Assembly (NCBI RefSeq): GCF_000003195.3
Contig: NC_012871.2
Coordinates: 2,901,997-2,965,996, forward strand
DNA length: 64,000 nt
Direction: 5' to 3'
Origin: Sorghum bicolor
Taxonomy: Eukaryota > Streptophyta > Magnoliopsida > Poales > Poaceae
The notes under the pieces are model-generated. The model searched no databases, was not told where the DNA came from, and worked only from the letters and a program-made list of their open reading frames with translations. Positions 1 to 11,122 of the stretch are shown in pieces. A program made the position numbers and the translations under genes. Each line of letters opens with the position of its first letter. Position 1 is the stretch's first letter.

Positions 1-1590
1 TCCATGCATGTATATATCTCGGAGCAGTAAGCAGTGTTGATACAAGATCGATGGGCTTCGATCATATCTAGTGTGTGATCGATGGATATCAGCTGTGGTG
101 TGCCGGTTAGATTAATTAGCTACAGTAGCATGCATGTGTATGTGTCTCGTGTGACGAGACTACCTCGATCGCTAGCTAGCTAGCTAGCTAGGCGCCAACA
201 TGCATGCATGCATGTGCCTTGGCCTCTTGCGTCCATCATGCATAGCATTTAGCAAACGGGCAAACAAGATGGATGCATGCAAGCAGCCAAAGTGTCGTAT
301 ACAACTGGCGGCGGTAGAGCTTGTTTATTTTTTTTCTTATAATAAATTAGCAAATAATATCTTCAGACAAGCAAACAGACTTTGCAAAACACACACGGGG
401 ACTGCACCTACCACTTGGTAGACTAGCTCGTCAATAGTCATATCATTCCATCCTTGACAAATTCAAATACGTCCCTTCATCTGCTGGGAATCAAAACAAT
501 TTATTTGTTGCTGCCACACATTGGCGCAAAACAAAGAGGTGCTTGCCAGTGTTGTCACACTACTTCTGCGCAGGAGGACATTGTAAACACAGGGGCCTGC
601 CCCCTCCTGTTCTTACATAAAAAGGGGAAACAAAGTCCGAAATTACTTACCCCAAGTGTGGCAAACTAACTTAAAATTTGTTTTTCTTTTACAGCCTCAA
701 TCCATCTTCGTTAATTGTTGTTAGTTCAATCTTAAGATCTGTCCTTTTGGTTTCTAGAGTTTTAAGTAAAAGTTCTGTTGGGGGTGATAGAAAACATCAT
801 AAATTTTATTTTAATAAATATTTTTTTTGTTTGCCCATTAGGCTATTATTGCCTTGGTTGCTGGGTGGCAAGCCTCAATCATTCATCTTTTTTCAAGGAT
901 TCGAATGCAAGAACTCTTACATCAACCAAACCCTCCTACCACCACACCACACATTTACTTGTGACCAAATATATGATGTTATCGCTTTGTATGAACTTTT
1001 AAAAATCAACTATAAAATTTTAGATCTCATCTAGCACTTTAACTTTTGTAATGGAATGTTTCCATCTGAGATCATTTGAAAAACTAAAAAACTGAGAAAT
1101 CAAAATACGAGAACTTAAAAATGTAAATTTAAGCTTCTAAACAATTTTAAATAAAACTAGTCAGCAACTATAAAGTTTCAGGTCGTACCGAGCTCTATAA
1201 TTTTAAAATAACATTTATTTTCATTTGTCTTCATTTGGAAAAGATATAAATCTATTTGTTCGGCAGCCAATCTCCCTTGAAACTAGATACCTAGATTACA
1301 CATGTCGTTTTATTATTAAGCCAACAATTTTCTCTGGAAAATAATTTCTAGGATGGTTATTTTGCTATTGTTATACTATAAGATTTGTTATACAATATAT
1401 TTTTAGAGTAATATCTATTTGGAGTCATGAGTGACGATAATATTTTTTAAAACTTAATCAGAATTAATATAATTTGACTCTACCATAATCTATTCTTTTT
1501 TGAGACAGAGGTAGGACTTAAAGTACGTTTGTGAATTGATAGGGCATGCAGCCTACCTAGTACAGACCCCCCATTAGTTGGGTAGTAGCA
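1..1590. other. Intergenic sequence without recognisable genes
   Basis: I find no exon-like reading frame with splice signals or family similarity here. It holds a short CTAG-unit microsatellite at about 170-191 followed by GCATGCAT-type palindromic runs, then AT-rich sequence from about 660. Short open frames (for example 200-421 and 454-669) have no recognisable motif and sit in low-complexity sequence. Confidence 0.6.
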
Positions 1591-2240
1591 CTAGATGCCT
1601 TCTGTTGGGTTTTGCCATCCCAAACTCATGCTCATGAATATAAAATATGCCCACTAAAAACCCAATGATCTGTCACGGGTTTAATTTTGTGCCCAAACCC
1701 ATGCCCATCGGGTCACAGGTACTTAACGGGTTGCCAGTGCCCGCCACAGCATGCCACAAGATGGTCATCCAGTCAAGTGAGCACGTCTACTTTATAGCAC
1801 ACCAAAATACTTAAAGTTGAATCACTAGGCGAGGTTGGATTCATGTTGTGTGTTACTGCGCCTCCGCAATAGACGTTTGCGAGTTGTGACAGAAACACTC
1901 AACTATGCACTAGGCCACGATCTGCTAATGCTCAGTACTAACACTCGTCGTATCCTTGAGTCTAGACGAACTGAGTGCATGCACTAAGCCCCACTAGGTA
2001 ACTGCAGCTTTCACATAAGGATATAGTGAACAGGGTTTAAAAAACTTATGAGTTTGCGGGTTTGGGTACTACATACCCATACCCATGCTCATAAACCCGC
2101 TGGGTCTAGCTTTTGCCCTATTAACAAACCCACGGGTAACGAAATTGATCTATATCTTTACCTTAATAGAGTAAGAACACATCGGGTTTCAGATCTCACG
2201 TACCCATTGCTATCTTTAATCCCGTGCCAAGTGGGCATGC
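1590..2240. repeat. Possible degenerate non-autonomous transposon with inverted GGGTTTGGG/CCCAAACCC motifs
   Basis: Two blocks (about 1600-1750 and 2045-2235) are dense in CCCATACCCATGCTCAT-, GGGTTTGGGTA- and CACGGGTTTAA-type words in both orientations, flanking a motif-free centre. That layout resembles the sub-terminal repeats of a non-autonomous DNA transposon (hAT-like elements often look like this). I could not find terminal inverted repeats or a target duplication, so the class is uncertain. Confidence 0.3.
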
Positions 2241-2801
2241 AATGCAAGTGGCTAGCAGTGAATTGAACGAGTCGTCGAACTGCAGCCAACAGCCCAACAG
2301 GACAGGAAATTATGAAAAAAAAAGGGAGAAAAAACACAAGCATCAGGGCCGAAAACGCAAGCATCCAAACTGTCTCAGCACTTGTGCTCTACTAGGAAAG
2401 TTTCTACTGGTGAAACACAGCGTTACATCGATGGTGTTTCCTGCTGTTTGCATCGATCACAAGCATATATATAGATTACATACAGATTCGACAGTGATTG
2501 ACACAGCATCATATGATCCACTGACTCATCATCACACCCTCCTTGACCTTGACAAGTCGAGTTGGTTCATCAGGGAAGAATCAAAACACAACAACAAAGC
2601 TGCACTGCAAGTTGGATTGATTTAGACTACTAGCTCTAGGTCCACAAACTAAGACGACGACCATTATTCGACGGTCACACAGCTAGCTCTCTGCGGAACC
2701 TTTGATGCCATTCATCAGCTCCATTTGCATGCATCGACGAGGACTCACGGTTCTCGATGATGGTTTTTTTACAACAGTTCTTGACGATGGACCGTTGTCA
2801 C

Positions 2802-2814
<13 letters not shown>

Positions 2815-2832
<18 letters not shown>

Positions 2833-2833
2833 G
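2815..2833. repeat. 19-base poly-G tract
   Basis: An uninterrupted run of 19 G follows a T-rich stretch. It may form a G-quadruplex and is prone to length error in sequencing. No gene is nearby. Confidence 0.9.
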
Positions 2834-2857
2834 AGCACCCATGTATCAATAATTGTT

Positions 2858-3014
2858 GCCTTGTTTAGTTCGAAAAAAAAAGTTTTGGGTATTGTACCAT
2901 ATTTGTGACTACTCAATTAGTGTCTAATCATGAACTAATTAGACTTACTCTAGGTATGTGTCTAAACAATCGATGTGATTGGGCGAAAAGTTTTTGAGTG
3001 GGAACTAAACAGCC
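2858..3014. mobile_element. Short Tourist-like MITE
   Basis: It begins GCCTTGTTTAGTTCG and ends GGAACTAAACAGCC, an inverted pair matching the ends of the Tourist-like family repeated throughout this window. The core keeps the family's ATTAGACTTA and CGATGTGATTGG words in degenerate form. There is no coding capacity. Confidence 0.65.
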
Positions 3015-3066
3015 ACATTGGTTCTTGCAAAACATAAGACTGTGTCCTCGGTCTATGTATCATTAA

Positions 3067-3261
3067 GGCCAGTCTCAATGGGGTTTCAACAGAGTTTTAT
3101 GGACAATAAATATTCTAATATGATACTGGATTAATAAAGAGAGAGATGATAAGAGTTTCATAAACGTAGAAAAAGTTTCATGGGGATAAAAGTCTTCTGC
3201 ACAGTTTTCAAAATATTGATCCATTGGAAACTGAGTCATGAAACTCTTATCGAGGATGACC
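3067..3261. mobile_element. Degenerate MITE, GGCCAGTCTCAATGG family
   Basis: It starts GGCCAGTCTCAATGG after TAA and runs to a diverged end (GATGACC) that is followed by another TAA. It shares GTTTCATG-rich internal sequence with the next element and abuts it. Confidence 0.5.
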
Positions 3262-3264
3262 TAA

Positions 3265-3544
3265 GGCCAGTCTCAGTGGAGAGTTTCATGGCGTTGTTTC
3301 CAAGACTACCATGTCATGTGAAATGAGATGAAACTTGGATAAACACCCACTCTCAATGAAGAGTTTCATTTCATAGTTTCATAGGCATTTAATTCCAAGA
3401 CTCATAGAAAGTTGGTAATCGTGCCAAGAGAGTTTTATCTAGATGAAACCCATTTCTTCTCTCTCTTCTTAAATGCAACTGCCATGTCATAAAAAAAAGC
3501 CTATGTGCTATTTAATGCAAATGAAACTTCCATTGAGACTAGCC
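3265..3544. mobile_element. Tourist-like MITE, GGCCAGTCTCAGTGG ends
   Basis: The ends are GGCCAGTCTCAGTGG and CCATTGAGACTAGCC, an inverted repeat flanked by TAA on both sides (3262-3264 and 3545-3547). It is about 280 bp and non-coding, with repeated GAGTTTCAT motifs. The TAA target duplication fits a PIF/Harbinger-mobilised MITE. Confidence 0.8.
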
Positions 3545-3621
3545 TAATATCACTAGTGCAACATAAGATTATGATGCCACTAGTGACTACCGCATCTGTC
3601 TCAAAAACGATACGATTCTAA

Positions 3622-3947
3622 GGGCACTCCCAATGCTAGAAACTACATGTAGTTTCTATACCTATTAATTTTTATAGACACTATATATATATAGAAACTA
3701 TGGTCCGAATGGATAGTTTCTATAGAATATTTTTTTATCTAATCACATTCATTCTCTCTCTATTCTCAACCAATCATATCACTTCATATCTTGGATTTCA
3801 TGTAGACATAGTTTCTAACTTAGATCCAGTTTCTATGATTTTTGCTCTCTCTCTTCAATAACTACCTTGGCACATCAGCAAAATGCTTAGGTGACACTAC
3901 AATTAATGTCTATAGAAACTATGATGATTTCTGCATTAGGAGTGCCC
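3622..3947. mobile_element. Tourist-like MITE, GGGCACTCCCAATG ends
   Basis: The inverted ends are GGGCACTCCCAATG and CATTAGGAGTGCCC, with TAA target duplications at 3619-3621 and 3948-3950. The interior is rich in TAGTTTCTATAG words in both orientations and can fold into a long hairpin. It is non-coding. Confidence 0.85.
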
Positions 3948-3950
3948 TAA

Positions 3951-4392
3951 AACAGTGTTCAACCAAACTTTCTTAAATTTAACTAAATCCGCATACAAAA
4001 AATATTAGTGCTTATTTATACTAAACAAGTATCATTACATCTGTCATGGAAATATGGAATATATATATAACCACATTACGTATGTATTCATATTTGTTTA
4101 TCGATTTCAGTATGTTCATATACTTATATAAAGATACTTTAGATTTTACCATGCGAAAAAATTTCAAAGGAATTTATATTTTTAATATATTACTAAAATG
4201 CCACTTCTGTAGTATATATAATAAGTATAACCACATACTCTATGTATTAATGCATACTTAACCTATATACTACCTTAGATGGTTTAGTATGATCATATAC
4301 TTGATCTACATACACTTCATCAGGTCATATACGCCCTAAATCTAGAGATGTACACATGGGAGTAACTACTACTGGGAGTAAAAAGAAATTAT

Positions 4393-4429
<37 letters not shown>

Positions 4430-5072
4430 TCTTAAATATTGATAGCATTATCTACAAAAACCAATTAAACTTAAGTTAATTAGCTTGACTCAATGAAACA
4501 TATAGAATTTGCATCCTCTTTGTGACCACGGATCGAGGTGGTTATAGTACTAGTACATGCAGGTACGTACGTACGTCGTTGCAGAGGATGTGCACGTACA
4601 TATCCGTGTACAATTATATTAGTTACTGTGCACGTGTGACACCTGACTCCACCAAGCCACCCCTTTATGTCTGATTGATCGATCGATGGGCTGCCCGCAT
4701 GCAACTGTGACGACAAGGAATGGCTGTAGACAGAGACATTCACCCCCTCGCCTGGACCTGCTGTGCTGCATATGCATGCTGCCATGGAATGGGATATGGA
4801 ATCCGAGGCAGATCCGATCAGCTGATCAGGCGAGAGGGAACCGGCCGCGCGGTGTGTGCATGTCCATACATGGTACTAGACTACTGTAGGAGCCTGCTAG
4901 GACTATAGGCTAGTGATGGAGGAAAAAAAATTAAGGTAGAGCGAAGTTAATCATGTGACGAGTCACGCCTATAGGCGTCCTAGGCAATTGCATTTGCCTA
5001 TCTTTCTTATTCTCTTGATCTTGTCGAGATCAATTTGTTTGAATATTTCTCGTTTAATGTAGCGCACCATTA
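3951..5072. other. Gene-free AT-rich then mixed intergenic sequence
   Basis: The region contains a TA microsatellite at about 4395-4428 and a GTACGTAC-rich stretch near 4560-4610. Open frames at 4480-4908 overlap on both strands, lack splice context and match nothing I recognise. Confidence 0.55.
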
Positions 5073-5075
5073 AGT

Positions 5076-6281
5076 TACTACCGGAATCTGCGTCTTTGCC
5101 GAGTGTTAAATGATTTACCGAGTGTTTTTTTCTTCAACACTCAGCAAAGAAGCTCTTTGTCGACCCGAGTGCTAAAAAGCATTTGATAAAGAAACTTCTT
5201 TGCCGAGTGTCAAAAAAAAACACTCGACAAAAGCTTCTTTGTCGAGTGCAAAAAAACACTTGACAAAAAAATTCAAATCAAAAAGGTTTTCACTACAAAG
5301 TTGTATAACTTCTCAAGATCTACAACATTTATTTTGATCATTTTTTCATTTGACAAAGCCAAGATAAATTTATTTATAAATTTTACATCTCTCTCTTATA
5401 GTTTACGAAGCTACAAAGAGGGATATATAAGATTTATAAAAAATATTAGAATCACCATGTCGGGTGAACAAATGGCAAAACAACCAAAATAAACTCTATA
5501 GATCTTGAGAAGTTATAAAATTTTGTATTTGCCAACTTTTTCATTTGAGTTCATCTTGTCATGCAAAACTACGTCTTTAATTGAAAATTTTAAAATTTTT
5601 TTTAAACAACATCAGATGGAAAAACTCTCTAAATAAACTTTGTAGATCTCAAAAAATTATGAAACTTTGTAGTTGATAACTTTTTGTTTTAGAACCATCT
5701 TGTCGTGCAAAAACTACGTTTGAATTTCTCAAATTTGAAATTCAAATTTTGAAACAACTTCGGATGGAGAAACTCCCTAAATAAAAATTGTAGATCCCAC
5801 AAAGTTATGAAACTTTGTAGTTGGCAACTTTTTGATTTGAAATCATTTAGACCTCAAATAATCAATTTGCACATGATTTGGTATAATATATGAGGAACTG
5901 AAATGCAATATAGATACAAGTTATAGCGTGGTGCAGTGGTTAAGGAGAGAGATGTGTGAGAGAGAGGCCATGGGTTTGAATCCCATCAGCCGCAAAGACA
6001 CGAAAAATTCCAGGACTTAGGCAGCAGATAGAGGTTGGTGGGCACCGGCCTCTCGCGATTTTTTTCTTTTTTTTTGATTTTTTTTGAATTTTTTCGTTTA
6101 TATCTTTGTCGAGTGCCAATATTTGGCGAAGTCTTTGCTGAGGGCCCTAAAAATAGCACTCGGCAAAGACCACTTTGTCGGCTAAAAAGTTACCGTGTGG
6201 TCTTTGTCGAATGTGTTACTCCGCAAAAGTTTTGCCGAGTGAATTGGGTCTTTGTCGAGTACTACTTGGCAAAACATAGTG
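5076..6281. mobile_element. Non-autonomous CACTA (En/Spm) transposon remnant, 1.2 kb
   Basis: The left end TACTACCGGAATC reads like a CACTACCGG terminus with the first base changed. The right end is ...CATAGTG. Both are flanked by the 3-bp target duplication AGT (5073-5075 and 6282-6284). Sub-terminal arrays of CTTTGCCGAGTG/CACTCGGCAAAG and diverged copies lie at about 5100-5260 and 6100-6270, as is typical of this superfamily. The interior has repeated AACTTTTT.ATTTGA words and no transposase. Confidence 0.8.
5925..5994 (+). other. tRNA-like (pol III promoter-like) block inside the CACTA remnant
   Basis: GTGGTGCAGTGGTTAAGG (from about 5928) resembles a tRNA A box. GGGTTTGAATCCC (5972-5984) is a near-consensus B box and a perfect T-arm-like stem/loop. 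The spacing fits a tRNA or tRNA-derived SINE head, but the putative acceptor arms pair poorly, so this is more likely a tRNA-derived fossil than a functional tRNA gene. Confidence 0.5.
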
Positions 6282-6409
6282 AGTTATTAAGCCAAGCATA
6301 GGACATCTTATTGTGCAATTCTATTTTGATAATCTTTATAAGTGGTAACCGAAAGACTAAGTAACAATAATGGAAAGACTTAAAAAGTGTCATAGAGTTG
6401 GATGATTTA

Positions 6410-6583
6410 GCCCTTGTTTAGATCTGAAAAGTTTTTTAGATTTTGATACTATAGCACTTTTGTTTTTATTTGACAAACATTGTCTAATTATGGAGTAACT
6501 AGACTTAAAAGATTTATCTTGCAATTTACAAACAAACTATACAATTAGTTTTTATTTTTATCTATATTTAATGCTTCATGTAT
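6410..6583. mobile_element. Truncated Tourist-like MITE
   Basis: It starts GCCCTTGTTTAGATC and contains the family core (TTTTTATTTGACAAACATTGTC, ATGGAGTAACTAGAC, TCTATATTTAATGCTTCATG). The matching right inverted end is missing; sequence after about 6583 is unrelated. Confidence 0.7.
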
Positions 6584-6599
6584 GCGAAGCAAGATTGGA

Positions 6600-7426
6600 C
6601 GCGATCACGAACAGTCAAACACGAACTGGCGAGTCACCGAGTAGCGTGGAAATTTGGAGCGGCCGGTGTGACGGAAGGCAATGCGTCGTCGTTGCAGTTC
6701 TGGAAAACGAACAAGCTAACAGTACTAGCTAATATGCAGTCCCGTATATAGCTGCGCAGCCCACAGCCCTACAAGGCAATTGTCAAAGCCGTCCATGCAT
6801 TCGTCATGGGTAGCTGTAGGGTTTAACTCTCGTTTCCTCAGCTGTACGTACCGGCGCCCTCAGTCCGGTGAACCTTGGACATTACCCCATTTGCCATGTT
6901 ATGGTAATAAATAGATTTGCAGCGATATATGTGGTTCGATGTGTCCTCTGTTTTTACTAGTACTAATTCCGCGATGGGTTTAATTAGTGCCCAATTTTAT
7001 TTAAAGTTTACTCCTTGCGTGAAATTAATGGACGGTTCGGTTCTATTTCTACCCTTGCATTGCCCTACGTAAGCCGTAGCCTGTACCTAGCTAGTTTCGT
7101 GGGGACGTGTCTGGCTGGCCGGCCACCTGATCGCAGCAAACAGAACGACCTGATCGTTAAAAGGGTGGACTGGTCGGGCATCTTTGGGCAAAAAATTGGA
7201 AACGACTACACGGAGAGCCTCTTCCATTGAGCCAGTATGCAAACTATTTGTCACGGTGCGAGCCTATAGATCGTCATAGGGTCACTGGTTGCCCTGCTCG
7301 TACCGTCCAAAAGGCTATCTGCTACAAGTCATGCACTTCGGACTTGTTTGGTTACCTAGTTTGCCTGCTTCGTTCCATTCCTTTTCCCCTCCACCCGCAT
7401 GTCTCTGTCTTCCCTCATGGTGCATA
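6600..7426. other. Intergenic sequence without recognisable genes
   Basis: The sequence is mixed-composition. Open frames at 7015-7230 and 7227-7511 have no family resemblance and the second runs into the CACTA end. I see no convincing promoter or exon. Confidence 0.5.
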
Positions 7427-7949
7427 CACTGCCACACGTTCGGACATTAGCACCGGTCGGGAAGGGCCTGTTGCTCCGGTTCCCAAGCCGGTGCTGTCCT
7501 TCCGGGACTAAAGGCCCACCCTTTAGTCTCGGTTCGGGCAACCGGAGCTAAAGCCCCCCCTCTTTAACACCGGTTGATAATACCAACCGGTGTTAAAAGG
7601 TCCTGCCAGGGCTGCCACGTTGCAGGACCCTTACCAACCGGTGTTAAAGGGTTTCTTTTTCTTTTTTTTTGGTTCACTTCTTCGGTTCTGTTTATTGTTT
7701 ATATATAATATATAATAATAGGTTTTTCAATACATGTTTTTCTGATACAATAATATATTTATATTACACACATATTAAGCATATATAAATGAAAATTATA
7801 GGCTTAGCTTAATAATTAAGCTTTGCCTATAATAAAATGAATAGACCACATCAAAAATTAAATAGATATGTAAAAAGCTTTATATATATATAGTTTTATA
7901 TGTACAAAATTCGTAACACATATATACATAGAGTTTTTTCTCCCAATGT

Positions 7950-10109
7950 CTACAAACGATACAAATGATCATCGTTGTTTGGAATAAGAGTTTCGTTGCC
8001 GTTGAAGTGAAACTCGCCGTTTGGATTGATCACTTGGTCGCGGAGAAATCCTGCTATCGTCTCTTGGATAGCTTTGATTCGGTCTTGTTGTAGGACCTTT
8101 TCCCTCAGCCATTCCGTCTTTAATTTGAAATAAATAAAAAAGGTATTAGTTATCTAAGTTATTCAATATAATTCAGGAGATAATGAAAAGAGACATGTAA
8201 CGTACTCTGAGCGTCTCTGTGGGTGTTTGATTGACTTGTGCCATCATGAATTTGCACACGTAATATGCACATAGATTGTTCCCCCCTTCTTGTCTTAAAC
8301 ACCACTGTACGATATATATATATAAATATTCACGACCACGACAATAAGAAGGCTAAAAGTTAGCGAAAGTTTGTTAGCTAGTAGAACTTACTTGTGGATG
8401 TATTATGTTAAGCGGCGCTTTACATCCACTGAGATGTTCACGGTCAATGAATCTTTCCCAAAGCCTATACACAGCCATTGTGGATCGTGAACTAATAATT
8501 ACATAGTCATATTATGATATTTTTGTAGCTGAGATCGACATTACGTACCTTTGAATAATGTTTACCATTTGTTGATAATTTTCTTGTGGTTTTCTCATTG
8601 AGTCAAAGATTATCAACCGGTTCTTGCGAATTTCAATGACCATGAGTATCCAGTGAAAGCTGTTTACACACATATATATAGTTATTAAAATACACTTAAT
8701 AACTATATAACTCACTCGAAGTTGAAGGGGAAGAGTATTTTTTGTTTTTCTTTTTGGTTCACAAAGAACCTCATAAGATTGGTGCAGACTTCTGCCTCAT
8801 GATCTGCTGTCCACACTGCCTGCGGAGCCTTGAAAACAATATAAGGGTCAACGAACCCAATACTATTGTCATTTTTCATTCTGAGCTCTCTCATTTGGTG
8901 CCTGCATATATACATACAAATCCTAAGTGTGTAAGGATTATATACATGTAATTAAAGAAGTTAGAAGTATAATAGAAATAAAAAAATACTTATAGACAAA
9001 AGCAGCTGACAAGAGATTTGTCAAGAGCGTCGAGATGGCATAATTGGTGCAATTCTTCGAACTGCACGTATATGAGGTCATCTCCACGGAAGTAGTGATG
9101 TTGTCTAATACGAACAGAAATCCAATTATCTCCCCTTTTAGACGCCTCAATGCACCATTTGTTTATTGCAAACATTTGTGTGCCGAGCTCGTGTAAACGC
9201 TTAGGGTCGAATAGACTCCTGCCCGGTTCATATCTTGCCCTCCATTGATCAACTACCTCGGCTTTTTCAAATGTTTGGCATCCAAGAATGGCGGCAATTT
9301 CTTCCATATTTAAACCGCTCTGTCCAAAGTAACGCTCAAGCGAGTCTAGCTCAGACAACGCTAAGGATTTCTTTGGCATCAAGTCTTCATTTGAGCCGTA
9401 TTAATTTGGCACAATCAAAGGGGGCACCGGTTTTGATACTTCTCCGAGCTGTGGGACCCCCTTTCCTACTCTCTTCTTAGTAGGCTGTGAAGACTTGTGA
9501 AGACTTGACCAGAGACCGCTCATAGTCCGAAAGTGCTGGCTTTTTCTGAGCTTCGCGTTGCTTCTTTTGATGGTCCGCCACCTTCTGCCTCGGTTCCGAT
9601 GGCTTCACATAAAAGTACGGCTTTTCTGGGTTAAGCCGTTTTTTCCTATCCTCCTTTATTTTATCAAAAAATTGTTGGACCTCAGCTTTGGATGTAGCAA
9701 TTACATCCTCTTCACTCTTTTCGTAAGGTAATTTTTCTGGCGTCTTAGCTCTCTTTGCTGAGGCAGCCTTCTTTGGAGGTGGGACCGATGACTTTGGTCC
9801 TTCTTGGGCGGACCGCTTCTTACTACCTCGCTTTGGAGGCGAGGGGACCGACCGTGCACTCTTTGGAGAGGGCGGTGCAGGCGGTGGAGGTGGTGGGGCC
9901 GATCTTTTTGGCGTTGGAGAACGCGGTGGAGGAGTTGGAGACCTCGGTGGAGGAGTTGGAGACCTCGGTGGAGGAGGTGGAGACCGTGGTGGAGGCGGTG
10001 GCGGGGTCGGTGTGGCCACCGCAGGTGTTGGAGGAGATCCAGCATTGTCACCGCCCGCAGCACTATGATGCGCTGGGGAGAGAACTGGACTTAGGTTGGA
10101 GGAGTCCCT
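7950..10109 (-). pseudogene. CACTA-encoded proline-rich / Ulp1 (C48) protease-like gene, decayed
   Basis: The minus-strand exon beginning after a TTTGCAG acceptor at 10109 encodes a PPPRSP-repeat proline/lysine-rich region to about 9477. It continues through 9480-8990 (an EIAAILGC...FAINKWCIEA region typical of plant CACTA ORFs), interrupted by a stop and a frame change near 9400-9480. Further exons follow at about 8901-8713, 8659-8549, 8465-8391, 8307-8213 and 8133-7950, most with readable GT-AG borders. The Ulp1-type residues survive: FHW (His), FDS (Asp) and QEGGNNLC (Gln/Cys). C48 proteases act on SUMO-like conjugates; the role in CACTA elements is not established. The donor after 8990 looks mutated, supporting pseudogene status. 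Confidence 0.8.
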
Positions 10110-10122
10110 GCAAAGAAAACAA

Positions 10123-11122
10123 TTACAAGTTTTGTGAGCAAACTTTTTTTAATTTCAATACATAATAAATAATATAAGAAGTAAAATCACACACAAACCT
10201 ATGCTGAGGAATAATTATGAAGCGCTTGCGCCAACAAATAAATGTCTTCTCAGCTTCACCTAAAGTCTTCTCTCCGTCTCCCCCTTCTATGTCTAGTGGC
10301 ACATTGCCACAACCTTTCTCAACCCTATCAACCGAGACGCTAGCATATCCACCAGGTACTGGTCGATTATGGATTCTTGGAGTTCTCGTTCGGTCGATAG
10401 GGTTGACAACAGCGATAACCACCTTTTTGGTGGCATTCCCATCTGGTACATGCAGCTCATAGGTAGTAAAAGCCTCTGTGACATCATCCACGGGGAAGTG
10501 TAGCTTCGTGCCATCCTGAATGGTTGGTACTTCCGTGGATGCGCAGCTGCTTTTCAACTGGCCTGGGGGGCTAACATTGACCTCAGGCTGTGATGTACCT
10601 TGCCCTTTCGTCATTTGACTAAGTGCTGCTTGCACTTGCCTTTGAATCTCTGCCTGCATCCATTCTTCACGAGCTTTCTCGCGCTCTTGTGACTGCAGAA
10701 CAAAAGCTTCCAGGCGGCGGATCCGCTCTGCCTCCTCATCCTTCTTTCTCTGGCGGCTTCTGTAGGTATCTTGATCGGCTTGGAATGATTGCAGCCATGG
10801 AACTGCCCCATAGCCTCTCGTACGCCCACCGTGCTCAGGATTTTCAAGCGCATAGGTGAGTTCATCCTTCTCCCTGTTAGGCCTGAACTCACCAGACTGA
10901 ACCGCCTCTCGTGCACGGACTAGTCTCTCTGCTGCTCTAGAGATTTCTTGGCCCCAAACTAGCGCCCCGGTGTCTGGGTCCACGCTTCCCCCATGACCGT
11001 AGAACCAATGCTTGGAGCGCTCGCTCCAATTCTTTGCTATTGTCTCGGGTGTGACCCCCCTAGCAAGCATCTCCTGTTTCATTCGGTCCCACTTGGGAAC
11101 AGCACTCTTATAACCACCTGAT
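10123..11122 (-). pseudogene. CACTA transposase_24-like / DUF8039-like gene, downstream part
   Basis: This continuous minus-strand frame holds the conserved block SERSKHWFYGHGG (Ptta/En/Spm plant transposase family), a glutamate/arginine-rich coiled-coil-like segment with EEAERIRRLEAF, and a C-terminal region with HFPVDDVTEAF and VPGGYASVSVD typical of the DUF8039-like module. It is the 3' part of the gene whose 5' part lies at 13537-14021. Reading across the 2.4-kb LTR insertion and one copy of its target duplication restores the frame HHHMGSGGYKSAVPKW, so the insertion interrupted this exon directly. The donor feeding the proline-rich exon would lie near 10180-10200. Confidence 0.8.

Noticed and set aside
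2224..2625. A 133-codon plus-strand frame
   Set aside because: No start context, codon bias or motif; it runs through a low-complexity GAAAAAACAC stretch and overlaps an opposite-strand frame.
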